Source of the DNA: Phymatolithon calcareum
Taxonomy: Eukaryota; Rhodophyta; Florideophyceae; Hapalidiales
Assembly (NCBI GenBank): GCA_977006965.1
Contig: OZ345383.1
Span: 1,178,001-1,242,000 of the forward strand
DNA: 64,000 nucleotides
Direction of reading: 5' to 3'
Shown: positions 30,273 to 42,336 of the stretch, in pieces
Numbering within the stretch: the first letter of the stretch is position 1
Layout of the letters: the number at the start of each line of letters is the position of its first letter
Translations under genes and position numbers: made by a program
The notes under the pieces: model-generated
Databases searched by the model: none
The model's input: only the letters and a program-made list of their open reading frames with translations
Told to the model about the DNA's origin: nothing

Positions 30273-31546
30273 AAACTACCAAAAGGACTTCCCCCAAAGC
30301 GCGCGCATGATTTTTCCATACACCTAAAGGAAAATAGCGCCCCTCAGAAAAGAGGATTATACCGAATGTCTACTGCCGAGCTCCAAGAGTTACAGAAGCA
30401 ACTCGAAGAACTCATAGAACAAGGCTTCATCCGCCCAAGTACCAGCCCATGGGGAGCACCTGTTCCATTCAACAGTAAGAAAGATGGAACTATGCGACTT
30501 TCGAGCAATTAACCGCCTTACCGTCAAGAACAGCTATCCTCTCCCGTGCATGGACGACATCCTAGACCAACTCTCTACCGCCAAGTACTTCACAAAGATC
30601 GACCTAAGAAGCGGATATCATCAAATCCGCCTTGACGAGGAATCCATTCCCCTCACCGCTTTTCGAACAAGGTATGGACATTTCGAGTTCCAAGTTCTGC
30701 GTCTGGAAAACGCTGTTCAAACTCCTAGGAACCAAGATTGCACCCTCCACAGCATACCACCCTCAGACAGATGGACAGTCTGAAATAGCCAATAGAAAAG
30801 TTGAGGAAATAATCCGAGCCCTTTCAAACTTCAAGAAAGACAACTGGGACGATCATTTAGTAGACTTTGAAGTGGCTTACAATTCCGTCGTTAATAGCAC
30901 TACTCTCTATAGTCCCTTCTATCTGAACTACGGTATCAATCCAAAGTCGATCCCGATTCAGAATCTCTCTTCGAACAACCCCTCCGTGACCGCATTACTT
31001 ACAGAAATGCAGGAAACGACCAAGTACGCGTATGAAAACATCCAGAAACAAAATGCTAAGATGGCTAAATACGCGAATAAGTCTCGTCTGCGGCACATTT
31101 TTTCCGTCATCGACAAGGTATGGCTTTCAACGAAGAATCTATCCCTGGAAGAAGGAACGGGATCCCGTAAACTACACCCTAAGTTTTGTGGACCGTTCGT
31201 CATCACCAAAAAAATCAACGATGTCGCGTTCAAACAGGACGTTTCCGCCCCAATGAAACAACGCGATATCTACGATACGTTTCACGTAAGCCTGCTAAAG
31301 CCGTTTGTGCAAGACGTGTTCTCTCGAGAACCTGTCCCAGAACCGGCCGTCATTTTCGCTGACGGCCACCAAGAATACGAAGTTGAGAAGATCCTCGCGC
31401 ACCGTAAGCGCCGAGAAAAAACACAATACTTCGTTAAGTGGAAAGGATATCCTGACCACGAAAAAACATGGCAGAGTCCCGAAGACCTCCGAAATTCACA
31501 AGAAGCACTCAAGGAATACCAAGAATCGAGACGATTCTCGTCTTAG
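30273..31546 (+). pseudogene. Copy A remnant of RT, integrase and chromodomain
   Basis: RT begins after the TAG ([20 protein letters not shown]), shifts frame, and runs to YGHFEFQVL. At about 30705 it is fused to integrase ([20 protein letters not shown]). The rest of integrase is open from about 30700 to 31546 and ends in a chromodomain: EYEVEKILAHRKRR, YFVKWKGYPDHEKTW. Chromodomains target chromoviruses to modified histones. A polypurine tract AGGGGGGAGGGG (31545-31556) follows directly. Confidence 0.88.
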
Positions 31547-31556
31547 GGGGGAGGGG

Positions 31557-31998
31557 TGTGGCGTCCAACATCACTATCATACCCTCCATGTCCTATAAGA
31601 CTAGATCTCTTCCAATTGTCATTACAGCTTGCATTTACAGCAAGCCCTTACAGATAGCATTACAGTCATTACAGTACCATAGGTTTCGATGCGTACTTAC
31701 ACCATGGAGGATCACCAACGGCAAAGTCTAGAACCGCTGCGTACAGCTTACAGCTGCTTTACACAGCTTACAACTTACATGTACTTAGACTGTAAGCATT
31801 ACAGTGCGCCTGCGGTGGGCTCGTAAGCCGCGAAGCGGCTTCCAGATTCTTCCATTGATCCATTTCTCATATTGCCAAGTCATTCTTGATCCAATTCTTT
31901 TTCTATAAAGGGCGCCGCTTCGCGGCGCCCTCGGCTTTTTGGCACGGGAAAACCCGACCAAAACCAGTTTATCATCCTGTCAGATTCACAACCCCACA
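31557..31998 (+). repeat. 3' LTR of copy A
   Basis: 442 bp, TG...CA ends. It contains many TTACA(G) words in the U3-like half, a TATA box TATAAAG (31904-31910), and directly after it a hairpin GGGCGCCGC-TTC-GCGGCGCCC (31910-31930). Confidence 0.92.
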
Positions 31999-32003
31999 CA
32001 TGC

Positions 32004-33025
32004 TGGCTTTCAGAGTGAACCGATGCGATCAAGGGTGGGAAGAACTCCGACTCCGCGTGGTCGAAAGGCCGTGCACGCCACGTTCAGCATGCTACGGGCC
32101 GAGCATTCGAGCCGAAATGCAGAACTACCCCACCTTCCTTTACTCAGAGGAAGGAACTAACTAACAGATCACCTACCACGAGCAGCATGACTTTCGCGAT
32201 CCAAGTTGTGCGGCGTACAGTCGCGAGAGGAAAAAGAGACCGCCTTGGGACAGCGACATAACAGCGGGTGCTACACTCATGAATGATTGAAATTTTTGCT
32301 AACTTGGCATGATCGATGAAGTGGAAACTCGAGAAGACTTGAGAGAGGAAAGAAGGTGACATTGTACCATTGCGCGTGAGACCTTAACTTAGCAATACCA
32401 ACTGTAGGGTACTGAATCGGATCACCACGTAAGATTAAGTATTATCACCGTGTTCCTTGTGCTCCCCAAAAACACTACAAAAGGCGCTGAATGTATCCAT
32501 AGAAGGAGTTCGGCAAGCAAATACAACCCAGCGAATTCTATTGCTTCAACCCATTGCGACGATCAAGGTCCCTCGGACTTGAACTGTTGAAGGTCGCACT
32601 TAAATCCAAAGGGTCCCTTTGTCTTCAAAGGACCACCAACTTGAAGAATGTAAACTTAAGCCTTACGACACTTATAAGTACTCGCTAACAATAGGATAGA
32701 ATGGAAGAAACTTATATCTCGAATCGCTGCTAGACCGATCAGGGGAAAAGGCAGAATGAATGAAATGCAAGCATAAGTTCGGTACTCTGAAGCTCAAGAC
32801 TGTCGCGAACGTTATTCAAGACGGGATTGACAGACCAACGAAAAGCAAACCAGTTACAGGCAATTGATAATCGAAGCTGTTATGCAGCGCTCGGTGAAGA
32901 TTCAGAAAAGGTCACTCGTGCCTAATCAAATCCGTAGTCAGTTGTCGAGGACGACAGTCTTGCTGACTTTTTCCCACCCGAAGAATTTTTTAGCGATGCT
33001 GTTAAGCAAAGTAAGGAAAGGCGTT
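32004..33025. other. Unassigned DNA right of copy A
   Basis: No gene recognised on either strand. Confidence 0.35.
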
Positions 33026-33900
33026 TTACCATTTGTTTCGCCGAGTATTTCTACAAGCGGGTGCAGCAATGGTAGATGAAATATCATCCATAGGGTAGAT
33101 TGGATCCCAATCAATCTCACTCCATGAGGATGTGGCGGTGCGGTGGTTACATGGAACCGCACGCGAAAGGATTTCTGAGTCCAGGTTCATCCGTACAAGT
33201 AGGTAAGAGGGAGATGCAACTGACGACCACGTAGTAGATTCATTTCTTGTGTGTGACATTGAGGTCCAACTAGAGGACGCGAAGGTGTCAACGCGCAAGT
33301 CTACCCGTAGGTTCGGCAAGGCTAAAGATCCAAGCGGGAGCCTCGTGGTCAGTGTACAGGTTGAAGTTTGTATTGTTGAAGTATGGCAGCAGGATCTCTA
33401 CCGCCCATTCGACGGCGAGACAATCTCGCTCTGTCGAAGATTGTGCAAATTAAGAAGCCGATAGGATACCGCTTTCCGTCTGGATGCGTTTGAATCAGCG
33501 CGCAGATGATCTACGGTTTCGACTGAATACTCCATATCCGGTTGGGGGAGCCGTCAAATTGGCGGGGACGTGAAGCCCTTGTTTAGCAATTCGAACGCTT
33601 GCACCTCTTACTCAGTACGCGGTGATATCTTCGCAAGCTGTCTTTTCATCAACGGTTTGCTGAGAGGGACAGTGACGCGTGCGACGTTGGACCGAGGCGG
33701 CAGTATACGTCGCACATGGCCAAGAAGCTACGGAGCTGCATCTAGTCCCCAGAAACTTGCTCTCGGCAATGCCAGCGATTTTTTTCATTGCGACTTCAAG
33801 CACACCCAGCCGAACATGGCTACGATAGTCCAATGTCCCCGTCAAGAAAGAGCACTTCCACATGGTTTTTACCATGCTTCAAAGCTTGGGCGCACCCTAT
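33026..33900 (-). pseudogene. Decayed gypsy-like RT/RNase H remnant (family 2)
   Basis: The minus strand reads, across frames, DYRSHVRLGVLEVA, RSFLAMCDVYCRL (the end of reverse transcriptase), then LAVEWAVEILLPYFNNTNF and NLYTDHEAPAWIF (RNase H), with several stops. These match segments of the element at 58.7-64 kb (NYMGHTIRPGLLEMA, CSFLGLCNVFQRF, NLFTDHQAFRWIF). Only about 0.9 kb remains. Confidence 0.7.
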
Positions 33901-36900
33901 TTTAGAGATTTTTTCGTAAAAAGCAGCTCAGTGGCGAATATGAGCTAATCATGAGTCTAATCAGCATTATCCAATACATGAAGGTTAGAAGCTCGCTTCA
34001 AGGGAGAAACAATGCATACGTACTTTAAAATTTAAGGAACCTTACAGGTGATCCAGTATATTGGAAAAGGTCTTGCAGTTAGGCCCTATCACGCATAAAG
34101 AAATGGATCCACGCAGCTTCTATGTCGTAATCGTTCGCAGGTATTTCAGGAAAATTTCAGCTCCGTTCACTTCAGGAAATCACTTGACTTAAAAACAGAC
34201 TTTCCGGTAAGACAATCATAGTAAAACAAAAAGAAAACGAGTGACGAAATCTTTTTACTTCAAAAATTTGTGCTTTAAATTCCTCGATTATCGAGGTGTA
34301 AACAGTGGATGGTGTCTTGTGCGAAAGGGCTGATCTTTAGTTGATGGTCGTCATGTTGAAGTTGATGCTTATTTCCGTGGTTGGTTCCCTCTGCTGGAGA
34401 AGACTATCTTGCTTAAGTAGTCTAACTACAGAGAGTGTGCCCGTAGTGGCGCACTGTCGGTGAAATAATTAGACTAGTGTCTGTCCACGCCAGTGTCGGT
34501 TAACATATAGTGAACGGCATGTGAACGTTACTTTGTCACACGAGGCTTCAATGCAGGCCGATGAAGTCTACCAGAAGCACTCTATGTGGTGATCTTTGTG
34601 TCGTGATTCTTGCAATTTCGAATCGGAGCTCTTCGGCGAACAGGGTAGTGTTCAAGCGAAGTTGAACCGAATCGTCCGCCCAGGACTTTGGAACTCGTCC
34701 GTGTGGAAGAGAAGATGCCCAATACAAGAGCAGCACGTCCTGATTATCCCAGACGAAAGGTATACAAGATACTTAACGCGTCTAGCGATGCACAGCGCAC
34801 AAAATTTGGCTTTGGTTAGCCTTTTTTGCTTGGTTCGTTTAGTTGTATCTCTTTTGGTCTCTGCTACTTCGGCGCTAGTCGCCAGCGGTAATAATACCCG
34901 CGAGTAAAGTGTGTTTCTGCAACCTACAAGTTGCGTATCCATGCAGGAAACTAAGTAAATAGCAAATGGTAAAAACTCTAACCATGTGCCGCACAATTAG
35001 ACCACGTAATCGTCCATCGATGATACAGCCAAAAATCGTGCCAGGAACAAATTCATTGCTCAGCTTCGCCCAATGTCCGAATTTGTTCCTCGACACTTTG
35101 CTTGTTTGTTTATTGCAGGTTTTGGAGTTGTCCTAGAACAACCCCCCATCCTTACGGCTACAGTAGACTTTAGCAGACACGAGTGGTATTTAATGTCACA
35201 ACAGCTCAAAGCCGCACAAAGTGCAGAGCTTCGGGGAGCTTAATATCTAAATCTCTACTCAGCCAGTCCTCAGCTGCCGTCCTTCAAGGGGATGACCCGG
35301 GTTGGAAACCATTTTGGATGTTCGCGGTAGCTGGTCATCTCGTTACCTTCTTTCATCTCCTTCTGTTCTCTCTCCCAGATTCCTTGAGCATTGCGGCACA
35401 CCACTCAGGGCGGAATATGGCGATCTTTATACCACGCAGGAAGATACTCTCATATGTTTCCGTCGAAAGTGCTGCTGAGCCTCCGTCTTCTCCAGTGTAC
35501 GATGGGAGACCGCGATTGCAAGCATACTCCCGAGCAAGTTGTTGGGCATATCATGAAAATGAGGATCGACAGCACCAAGGACGTGTGTTCTCGAGGAGCA
35601 CTGGGAGCACATGTCGCAATGGGGTCTACATCGTGTATGCCTGTCCTCAAAGTGAAAACGGCAAGGAAAATGGCGACACTGCAATCAAAAAGGGATCTGG
35701 ATACACTAGTCCTTACTCCCACCTAAAATCTTTCTTGCCAGGTGAGAGCCAAGCGTGCCTTTTTGAGCAATAGCAAAGCAACAAGACTGGTTTTCATCTT
35801 TCCACTTTCCGACTTCTGTTTCTGCTGCACCAAACGAAAAAGCAATGTTCGGCTACATCAAGCGTCCTCATTGCCGGTGCCATTTACGGAGAAATCAGAA
35901 GTTTAAGGATTATCCAAGTACGTCGATGTGTGCCATCTCACTGGCAATCTGAAACTGCAGTGTATGTCTCTTGTTGTTGAACAAGACAGTGGCTTGCAAT
36001 GCGAGCTGGGTCAATGGCGGAACAAGAAGGCTAAGAAAGACACTGACAGCACAAGACTTAGGGGAGATCCTCTAGAGCGACCACGTCGGGTGGCCACCCG
36101 CAAGTGTCAGCTCGTAATAACGGACAGAACCGACAGTCTAAATAATCACAGGATGGGAGGCCCGTGAGATCGCCAAGTTGGGTCACTAACTCGCACGTGC
36201 GTATCACGGTAGCCGTTGGACCTGACAGTGACAGGATAGTGTCGGTATTCGTGGGGTGTGCTATGCAACCCCCAGCCAGTCGGTTGAGAATCCGATAGCT
36301 TATAAGGCACCGCTCATCGCAGCGAGTAAAGGATCGCATCTCAAGAAGCCACAATTGGCGAGAGCGAGTGCCGACTACTTTGCCGACCCTGAGAGTGCAA
36401 CAGATGTAATTGGTGCTGAACGAATCAAAAAGACACTGTTTAAGCTCGTGGAGCCCATCGAGTTGCGAATCAATACTCGAAAGCTCTCAATAAATAACAG
36501 TAATATTTGACGGACCTCTGGTACATCTTAATACGCAAATATATCCAACTTCAACTGGATGCTAAAAAGTTCAATTCACCTAGGGCTCATTCTGTGTTAA
36601 TCTGATCCCGGAAAGAGTGACACCGCGCAATCACGTGGCTTTTTGGCCGTTTTCCACCACGAAATCGATAGTCGTTCACTGACCACGTCAATGAGGTGGC
36701 AGAAAAACATCTCAATAGTCTACAGCCTGCTTAGCAATACCAGAGATAAAAGTATGGCTGAAGAATTCGGAAAAGAGCTAGAGCACATATGGAGACCCTT
36801 GAACGCCCGCTAGCAGGGTACGACCTCTAAGTAGAAAAAGACTGGAACCAGAAAAGGCGCCAGATGAGCTCTTACTATTTAGGAAGACACTCATAGAACG

Positions 36901-37035
36901 CATGGAGATCGAAGAAGGACTGTGTTGATTTGCAGAAGGCAAGGCAAAAAGCGGTCGAGCCCAAGCACCAACAACCCCGTAGAGGACTGAGATAGGATTA
37001 CCTTGAATCCAAAGTTTTCCCGTCTGCCATTCTGG
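33901..37035. other. Unassigned DNA
   Basis: Long stretch with no recognised gene. The frame at 35183-35773 (196 codons) overlaps other open frames and has no family signature. It may include old, unrecognisable transposon sequence. Confidence 0.35.
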
Positions 37036-37049
37036 TGGGCGTAGAAAAC

Positions 37050-37277
37050 ATTTGAGGAAGCCCTGCCTATATCTTCGGAAGTCTGTGTGGGTTTCAAATA
37101 AACTTGAATTATAAAAAAATACAAAAGATAGAGCGAGCTCGTGAAGAAGAAAAACGAAGACAGCTATACACAATCTTATATATATATTTTTTCCTTTCAA
37201 GTTTATTTAAAAGCCCGCAGAATTCCGAAGAGATGGGCAAGGCTTCCTCTGATGCTACCTACCTCACAATCTTATAT
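37050..37277. repeat. Two short retroposed 3' ends facing each other
   Basis: 37055-37117 on the plus strand (GAGGAAGCCCTGCCTATATC ... CAAATAAACTTGAAT...A7) is about 80% similar to the complement of 37188-37250 (GAGGAAGCCTTGCCCATCTC ... AAATAAACTTGAAAGG A6). Both end in AATAAA and an A-run. The second one is flanked by a perfect 13-bp duplication CACAATCTTATAT (37169-37181, 37265-37277), so it is a short retroposed insertion of 83 bp. Confidence 0.6.
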
Positions 37278-38351
37278 CGCTGGAGAGCCATACTAACTTG
37301 CTCAAGTTTTCGTTTGTTTCCAACCGCATCATGGGAGAGTTACTGAAGTTTTGCGTTCCACGGGATGTGGAATTTCCTTCCAGAACCTGAAGCGCTTCAT
37401 TATTTGTGCCCAACAATAAGTCCAAAGAAAGTCGCTAGGTTGCGCACTCATGGTTCTAAATAACTGCAAGCAACGTGTCTGTTGAAAGCAAAGAAAAATT
37501 AGTTTTTCTTTCGGCGATATTCAAGTGGAAAGCAGTAGGGTACCGAGACAATTATTTGTGATGAAGTTTGAAAAACTGGCATAAGAAAGAAATTTGTTCA
37601 TAATGCTACTCATCATAAATCATGAGGGCATCGCCTTGCCAGGCTCAGCCCGGGCTACGACTAGGGAAAGAGCCGGGGCGCCATATCTGTACGCTGGCAC
37701 TTGAAGAATCTGGAACCAAACATCTCGCGCGCATGGCATGCACAATACTCGGGAGCATGTTCAATTTTCTCATCCAGCTTCTCTCGCTTTGATGCAGTCT
37801 GGCACAGTGCACGCAGTCTAGTCTATTCGGAATTGGACTGGGTATGATTCGATAAGTTGAGCAACTGAGGAAACTGTAATTAGTCCAACGCCTCGAATCA
37901 TTCGAAAGCGAGGGATTGTGCACAGTTCGACAAAACAGCAGAGTTTTCTTCTGGACGGCCAAGCAACTGGACGTACAACAGGCACATAGCTGCACCCAGG
38001 CCATGCTTTTCACAGCCTTTGAGAACTGAAGAATGTCAGAACGATGGATGATCTTTGTGTAAAATACTTTTGTATTCAGAAACTCTGAAAATAGGTCTTC
38101 TCCAGGATACATAGAAGCGCGACAAACTTTCTATCTTAGCGTCCAAACTTACCGCTTCAACGCCGAGGTGCTTGATACAACGGCAATTAGTCGCAAAACA
38201 GAGAGAAGTTAAAGCCAGAGGATAGCGGCGGTCTAGCACATGAAATGTGTTCGAAAATTGGAAGGTTCTTCGAATTGTGCGTGCATTGTAATAGTTTACT
38301 GTTTCAAACTTCACATTCATCGTCCTGACAAACAACCCTCTTTCTTCTTAC
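37278..38351. other. Region expected to hold later exons of the bZIP gene
   Basis: Downstream of the bZIP splice donor on the minus strand. Several possible acceptors (for example after TTGCCGTTGTATCAAG and TACAGTTTCCTCAG) and short leucine-spaced frames (LGVEAVSLDAKIESL at about 38164-38120) are seen, but no exon join could be proven. Confidence 0.35.
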
Positions 38352-38931
38352 GCTCCATGCGCTGCAATTGCCTTCGCCTCTTGCGAGCCAAATTACTTCT
38401 TGCTGCCGATTCGCGGTTTCGGATTTTGCGATGATACGCTCGCAACGCTCGAACCTCCAGCTCCTTCACACCTACCATTTCTTGGTTGACAGCGGCTTCT
38501 ACCACCCTTGCCATTGAATCAGAAACACATGACTGCTTTGGTGCAATGGGAACGGCTTTAAAAGGTGATGTTTTTCCCCGACTAAAACTCGTTTCTGGCT
38601 GCATCGGAGTAGTGTGGGGTGACATCGGATCGGATTTATGCGACAATACCTCGGAAACAAGTGGGAAATATTCCGCTGGTTGCTGCATCTGATCGTGGTT
38701 CGCATTTGAACTCGATGAAATTGCACCCCGCTTATATCCGGAGAGTAGTGCATTAGAAGCCTGATCCTGGGAAACTGAGGGAAGAACCGTCTTGTATTCT
38801 TGTGGGAGGAGAGCAGGTCCGGGGGGATTTAGAGATTCGACGTTGTCTGTATTTCCGAGCTCTTCTGCAGCGAAGTTGTAGAAATGGTTCATGAAGTCGA
38901 CGGGAAATTTGTCGATGTCTGAAGAATACAT
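38352..38931 (-). CDS. bZIP transcription factor, first exon
   Basis: ATG at 38931. About 165 residues of Ser/Pro/Gln-rich, likely activation, sequence precede the basic region AYHRKIRNRESAARSNLARK (around residues 165-184; the invariant Asn is residue 172). The expected Arg eight residues after that Asn is Asn180 instead, which is unusual. The frame reads on only to LQRMERKKKEG and a TGA, with no leucine zipper. However GAGC|GTAAG at 38352/38351 is a good splice donor, so the zipper is probably in a following exon. bZIP proteins bind DNA as dimers through that zipper. No other host gene is near; the gene sits alone among transposon remains. Confidence 0.8.
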
Positions 38932-41640
38932 TGTTCGACAGTATTGCGGGTAGTTTCTCCTGCTGTATGCTGGGTTTCGGGGTCTGGAGCAGTCACCCTC
39001 ATTACGAGCATGGATGGCGATGAGCTTTTAAAGTGAGATGCCTGCCGTCAGGAGGGAGAACTGGAAGCTAACCGCACGCCGGCATAGTCGTAAATGTATT
39101 ATCGCTCGCGGCATCTGTGGATACTATTGAATATGACTCGACGAACGGATTTCCACGACTCATGTCATCATCAAGAACCAGTTTAAAGAATGACCTGAAT
39201 TGCAAGCGCGGCAAACTGCAGCCGAGGTAATCCAGGGCAGGAGGATGATATTTCTCTGCCCGTACGAGGTGTCTTTTCGAGATATTTGTCCTAAAAACGT
39301 CTGCCCATCTTGTTAGCTGCTCAGCATTGTTGTCCTATAGGCTATTATGATTTTCAAAACATTTCGCGCGAGATATTCGAAGTTGCAATCATAAGCCTGA
39401 CTCAAAATAGTTCTGCGATCTGAAAACATGTCTTGACGACATAGGGACAGCATTCCGACAGAGAAACCGACCGAGGAAAAGTTCTTTCGCACTGCGAGGA
39501 CAGCTGTACTTCACAACATATAACTCGTACAACTTTTCAAAATGGAGTGATTCTAGCGGGCGACCCGGTGTGCCTTCATTCGTCCAGAGACTCGTTCTCG
39601 GATTGATGATGTAGGAAAAAGAAATTTATTTCCTGTCTTACTCTGTGGAAGAACGAGTTATTTTTGAACTTTATTTTTGAAGCTCACAAGACCTGCAGTC
39701 ATGTTATTGAGGTGCCCAGTGTCCCTGTGACGGACTAAGTTGGCAACCTACGATACTGCCTGGCTTGGCTGTTTCTAGCCGTGTGTATCATACTGGGGTA
39801 TCTCATTAAGGCGATCTCTACTTTGTCGGCTACTGTCAGGCTGTATTACGCTTCGTGCGACGCTGTGCTGTGCTACTGGACACCACCTCAGCGGGCGTTA
39901 GACCTGCAGCAAGATTAAATCGTATTCAAGCCAGAAGATACTTACACCCCCATCCTAGACGAGATCTTTTGGAACAAGGCAGAGGCGTACATTACACACA
40001 GGCAGGCTTACAAAGTACAGGAGCAGGGAAGATAATGAGCACAGCTGCTGCAAGGTTTTCCAATCATGCTATGCACGTACCCGCGAGTTGCACATGATCC
40101 TCCACTGTTCTTACCTAAGACATCGTTATCCACGTGGCGTCCTGAAGCCAGAGAGGGTAATCAGAAATTTTTGGATTTGTCCACTCCCAGCTGTTGGTGT
40201 AAGGCGTCATGCCATCTCCAGATTCACCGAAGTAAATTACGAGACACTAATTTGTGACTGTCGAAATTCAAGCGATGAAACCAATTCCCTGAACCGGAGT
40301 AGACCACATACAAGTGGATCGGCTTTCAGATATAAAAAACCTTCGAACCAGTACATTTTGATGGATTGAAGGTTTGTTTCACTATATGTTATCCGACGCT
40401 AGAAACTTGTATCGTTCAAAAATGCGATGTAACGATGGAAACCGTCCGCGAGAACTCGCAAAACGTGGAACCACTGCAGTTGCTTCGGGTGGAATCGCCT
40501 AGTGGCGAACGGAAACCAGAGAAGAAGCGTGCTGACGAGAAATAGCTAGCAGGATTAACACCCTGCCGTAATCTAAGTAGAGGTAAAAACAGAAGCACTT
40601 CTTGCTAGCGCCATAGGGGAAGCAGTATTCATTCTTATAACGATAGAAAAGTAAGATATGGTATCAGACCTGTTATTTTCCGCCTTACAGTTCATATTCC
40701 ACCTTCGCTCAGCGTTTTTTTCACAGGAAAGTGTTTCCGAAAAAAAACTGTCTTCTATTGTCACGTTTTTGGAATTAGTCATTTAAACGTCAACAAATAC
40801 TCATCAGTGCCAATTCCTATGTCTTTCAGGAGGTAGCTCCGCAGTTCACAGTAGACTTATTTTTCTGCAAATCCCCTCGAAAACAGCTGGGTGAACCGGT
40901 TGTTGACAGAAAAATAGCTTGGGTCGAGTTGAATGCTCAGCAGGACTCCATTTCGCTCAGTAAGCGGGGTGGATTTAGGCAATTTTGGGCGAGTTTTCTC
41001 TGAACTTTCGGAAATGGGCGGAGAAGCAATTCCACAATCGTCAGTGGTATGAAATTGAACGAAATGTTTGACTTTAAATTACGTCTGATTGAAACTGAGG
41101 TAATCTGAGGGCTCCAGTAAACTATCGGAATGAACAGCGGATGTAATAATGAAATCGCACAGTATCAAAATCGGGCAATTGAGACGAATCATAATATGAA
41201 ACTCATAGCTGCTGTACGATGTATATCATCTTTTCTATCACAGGCAATCTCCTTGACCTAGGGCAAGAAATTATCCTCTTTCAAATAAATCTCGCAGTTG
41301 CTCTCGGTCTCAGAGAGCGACGAGCTTATGATCAAATCTCCTTTTGTTACATGGAAGCATCAGACGACCAAGTTTCGAAACGTCGACCTCAACTGCAGTG
41401 CACCAGAGTGAGTGATCACCACCCTCCGATATGAAAGACTAGAGTGGGGGTTTCAAGCTTCCCCAATTCAAGAACAAAGTGACTACCTGAATTGGAAACG
41501 CCGGCTTCACGCATATCTGCGTAGGTCGGACAGAGAGCTTCTACCTCACGACAAAAGGCCCGACTAAGAAGATATTGATTTTGACGACTGGGTGGAGCTT
41601 AAAGCCGTACAATCCACGCTCGCGGACCCTTTGTCACTGT
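38932..41640. other. bZIP upstream region and unassigned DNA
   Basis: The first few hundred bases should hold the bZIP promoter. Beyond that no gene or element was recognised. Confidence 0.35.
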
Positions 41641-41935
41641 AAAGATGACCGCCATCATTGACAACAACGAGAAAAATGAAAAGGAACTGTGAGACGAACT
41701 CGCTCGACTTCATACCACTACTTCCACTCAAGAAATCCTGAATCTCAAGTATCAGCTGGACTTCCTCTTATTAGACGAAATGAGAGATTTAGAGGCTCAC
41801 GTGAACAACTTCCTTTCCATTTGTGATCAGCTCGGAAGCTATAACAAGGGGATCAGTGACAAAGTGAAAGCTTCAAAATTCAGTCGCTCACTATTTGCTT
41901 CATTTTTGTCAATAGCGATGTACACATAGTTATCA
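41560..41935 (+). pseudogene. Ty1/copia gag remnant
   Basis: The plus strand reads DFDDWVELKAVQSTL and then, after stops, EILNLKYQLDFLLLDEMRDL, HVNNFLSICDQLGSYNKGIS, KVKASKFSRSLFASF. This is the pattern of copia-type gag (UBN2-like) with its conserved L-x2-LP-like end. Stops and shifts show it is dead. It is followed by a hAT MITE insertion. Confidence 0.6.
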
Positions 41936-42001
41936 GACGCAACTTTAGATAAGGTCGTTGAGAGGGTCAAGGCCGATATCGTGCGGTGAGCCAACTCCAA
42001 C

Positions 42002-42328
42002 CAAAGCATTGGAAAAAATAATTGCTATTGTAATTATTTAAATTATTGTTCCAATAATTTATTCCTGAGTCTCGCATATTTATTGTATTTATTGAGATCG
42101 TCGTGGTTGCGACAATTATTGTATCGGACTCCTCATTTTTTCGATCCGGTTATTCTATCGCGACAGAAAGTAGCAAGAAGGATCCAATAATTCGGGGAAT
42201 AACCAGTTATTTATACCTCGCTGAACTTGAATACAATAATTTATTGCTTCTGCGTTCAACAATAAATTATTTATTCTCGACACTTTTCGAGAAAAGAATA
42301 AAAATAAATAAATAATTCCAATGCTTTG
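42002..42328. mobile_element. hAT-type MITE, 327 bp, AT-rich
   Basis: Terminal repeats CAAAGCATTGGAA (42002-42014) and TTCCAATGCTTTG (42316-42328), flanked by a perfect 8-bp duplication ACTCCAAC (41994-42001, 42329-42336). The interior is strongly AT-rich with many AATAATTTATT words and no coding capacity. Its terminal repeats differ from those of the MITE at 18.0 kb, so it is a second hAT family. Confidence 0.92.
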
Positions 42329-42336
42329 ACTCCAAC

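Larger units (their letters stand above)
27541..31998 (+). mobile_element. Ty3/gypsy chromovirus copy A, internally deleted
   Basis: LTR retrotransposon bounded by LTRs starting TGTGGCGTCCAAC and ending TTCACAACCCCACA. Flanks CATGT (27536-27540) and CATGC (31999-32003) agree at four of five positions, fitting a 5-bp target-site duplication. Inside are a tRNA primer site, an upstream Pro-rich/C2H2 ORF, gag-protease, a reverse transcriptase start, then a direct jump to integrase, and a C-terminal chromodomain. About 1.6 kb of reverse transcriptase (including the YLDD motif), RNase H and the integrase N-terminus are deleted at about 30705, and gag-pol has an in-frame TAG at 30270, so it is non-autonomous. 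Confidence 0.93.

Noticed and set aside
35183-35773. 196-codon frame in the 34-36 kb region
   Set aside because: No recognisable domain, and two other frames are open over the same DNA; cannot be told from chance.
38120-38195. Second bZIP exon with LGVEAVSLDAKIESL heptads
   Set aside because: The leucine spacing is attractive, but no acceptor gives the right phase from the donor at 38352, so the join is not supported.
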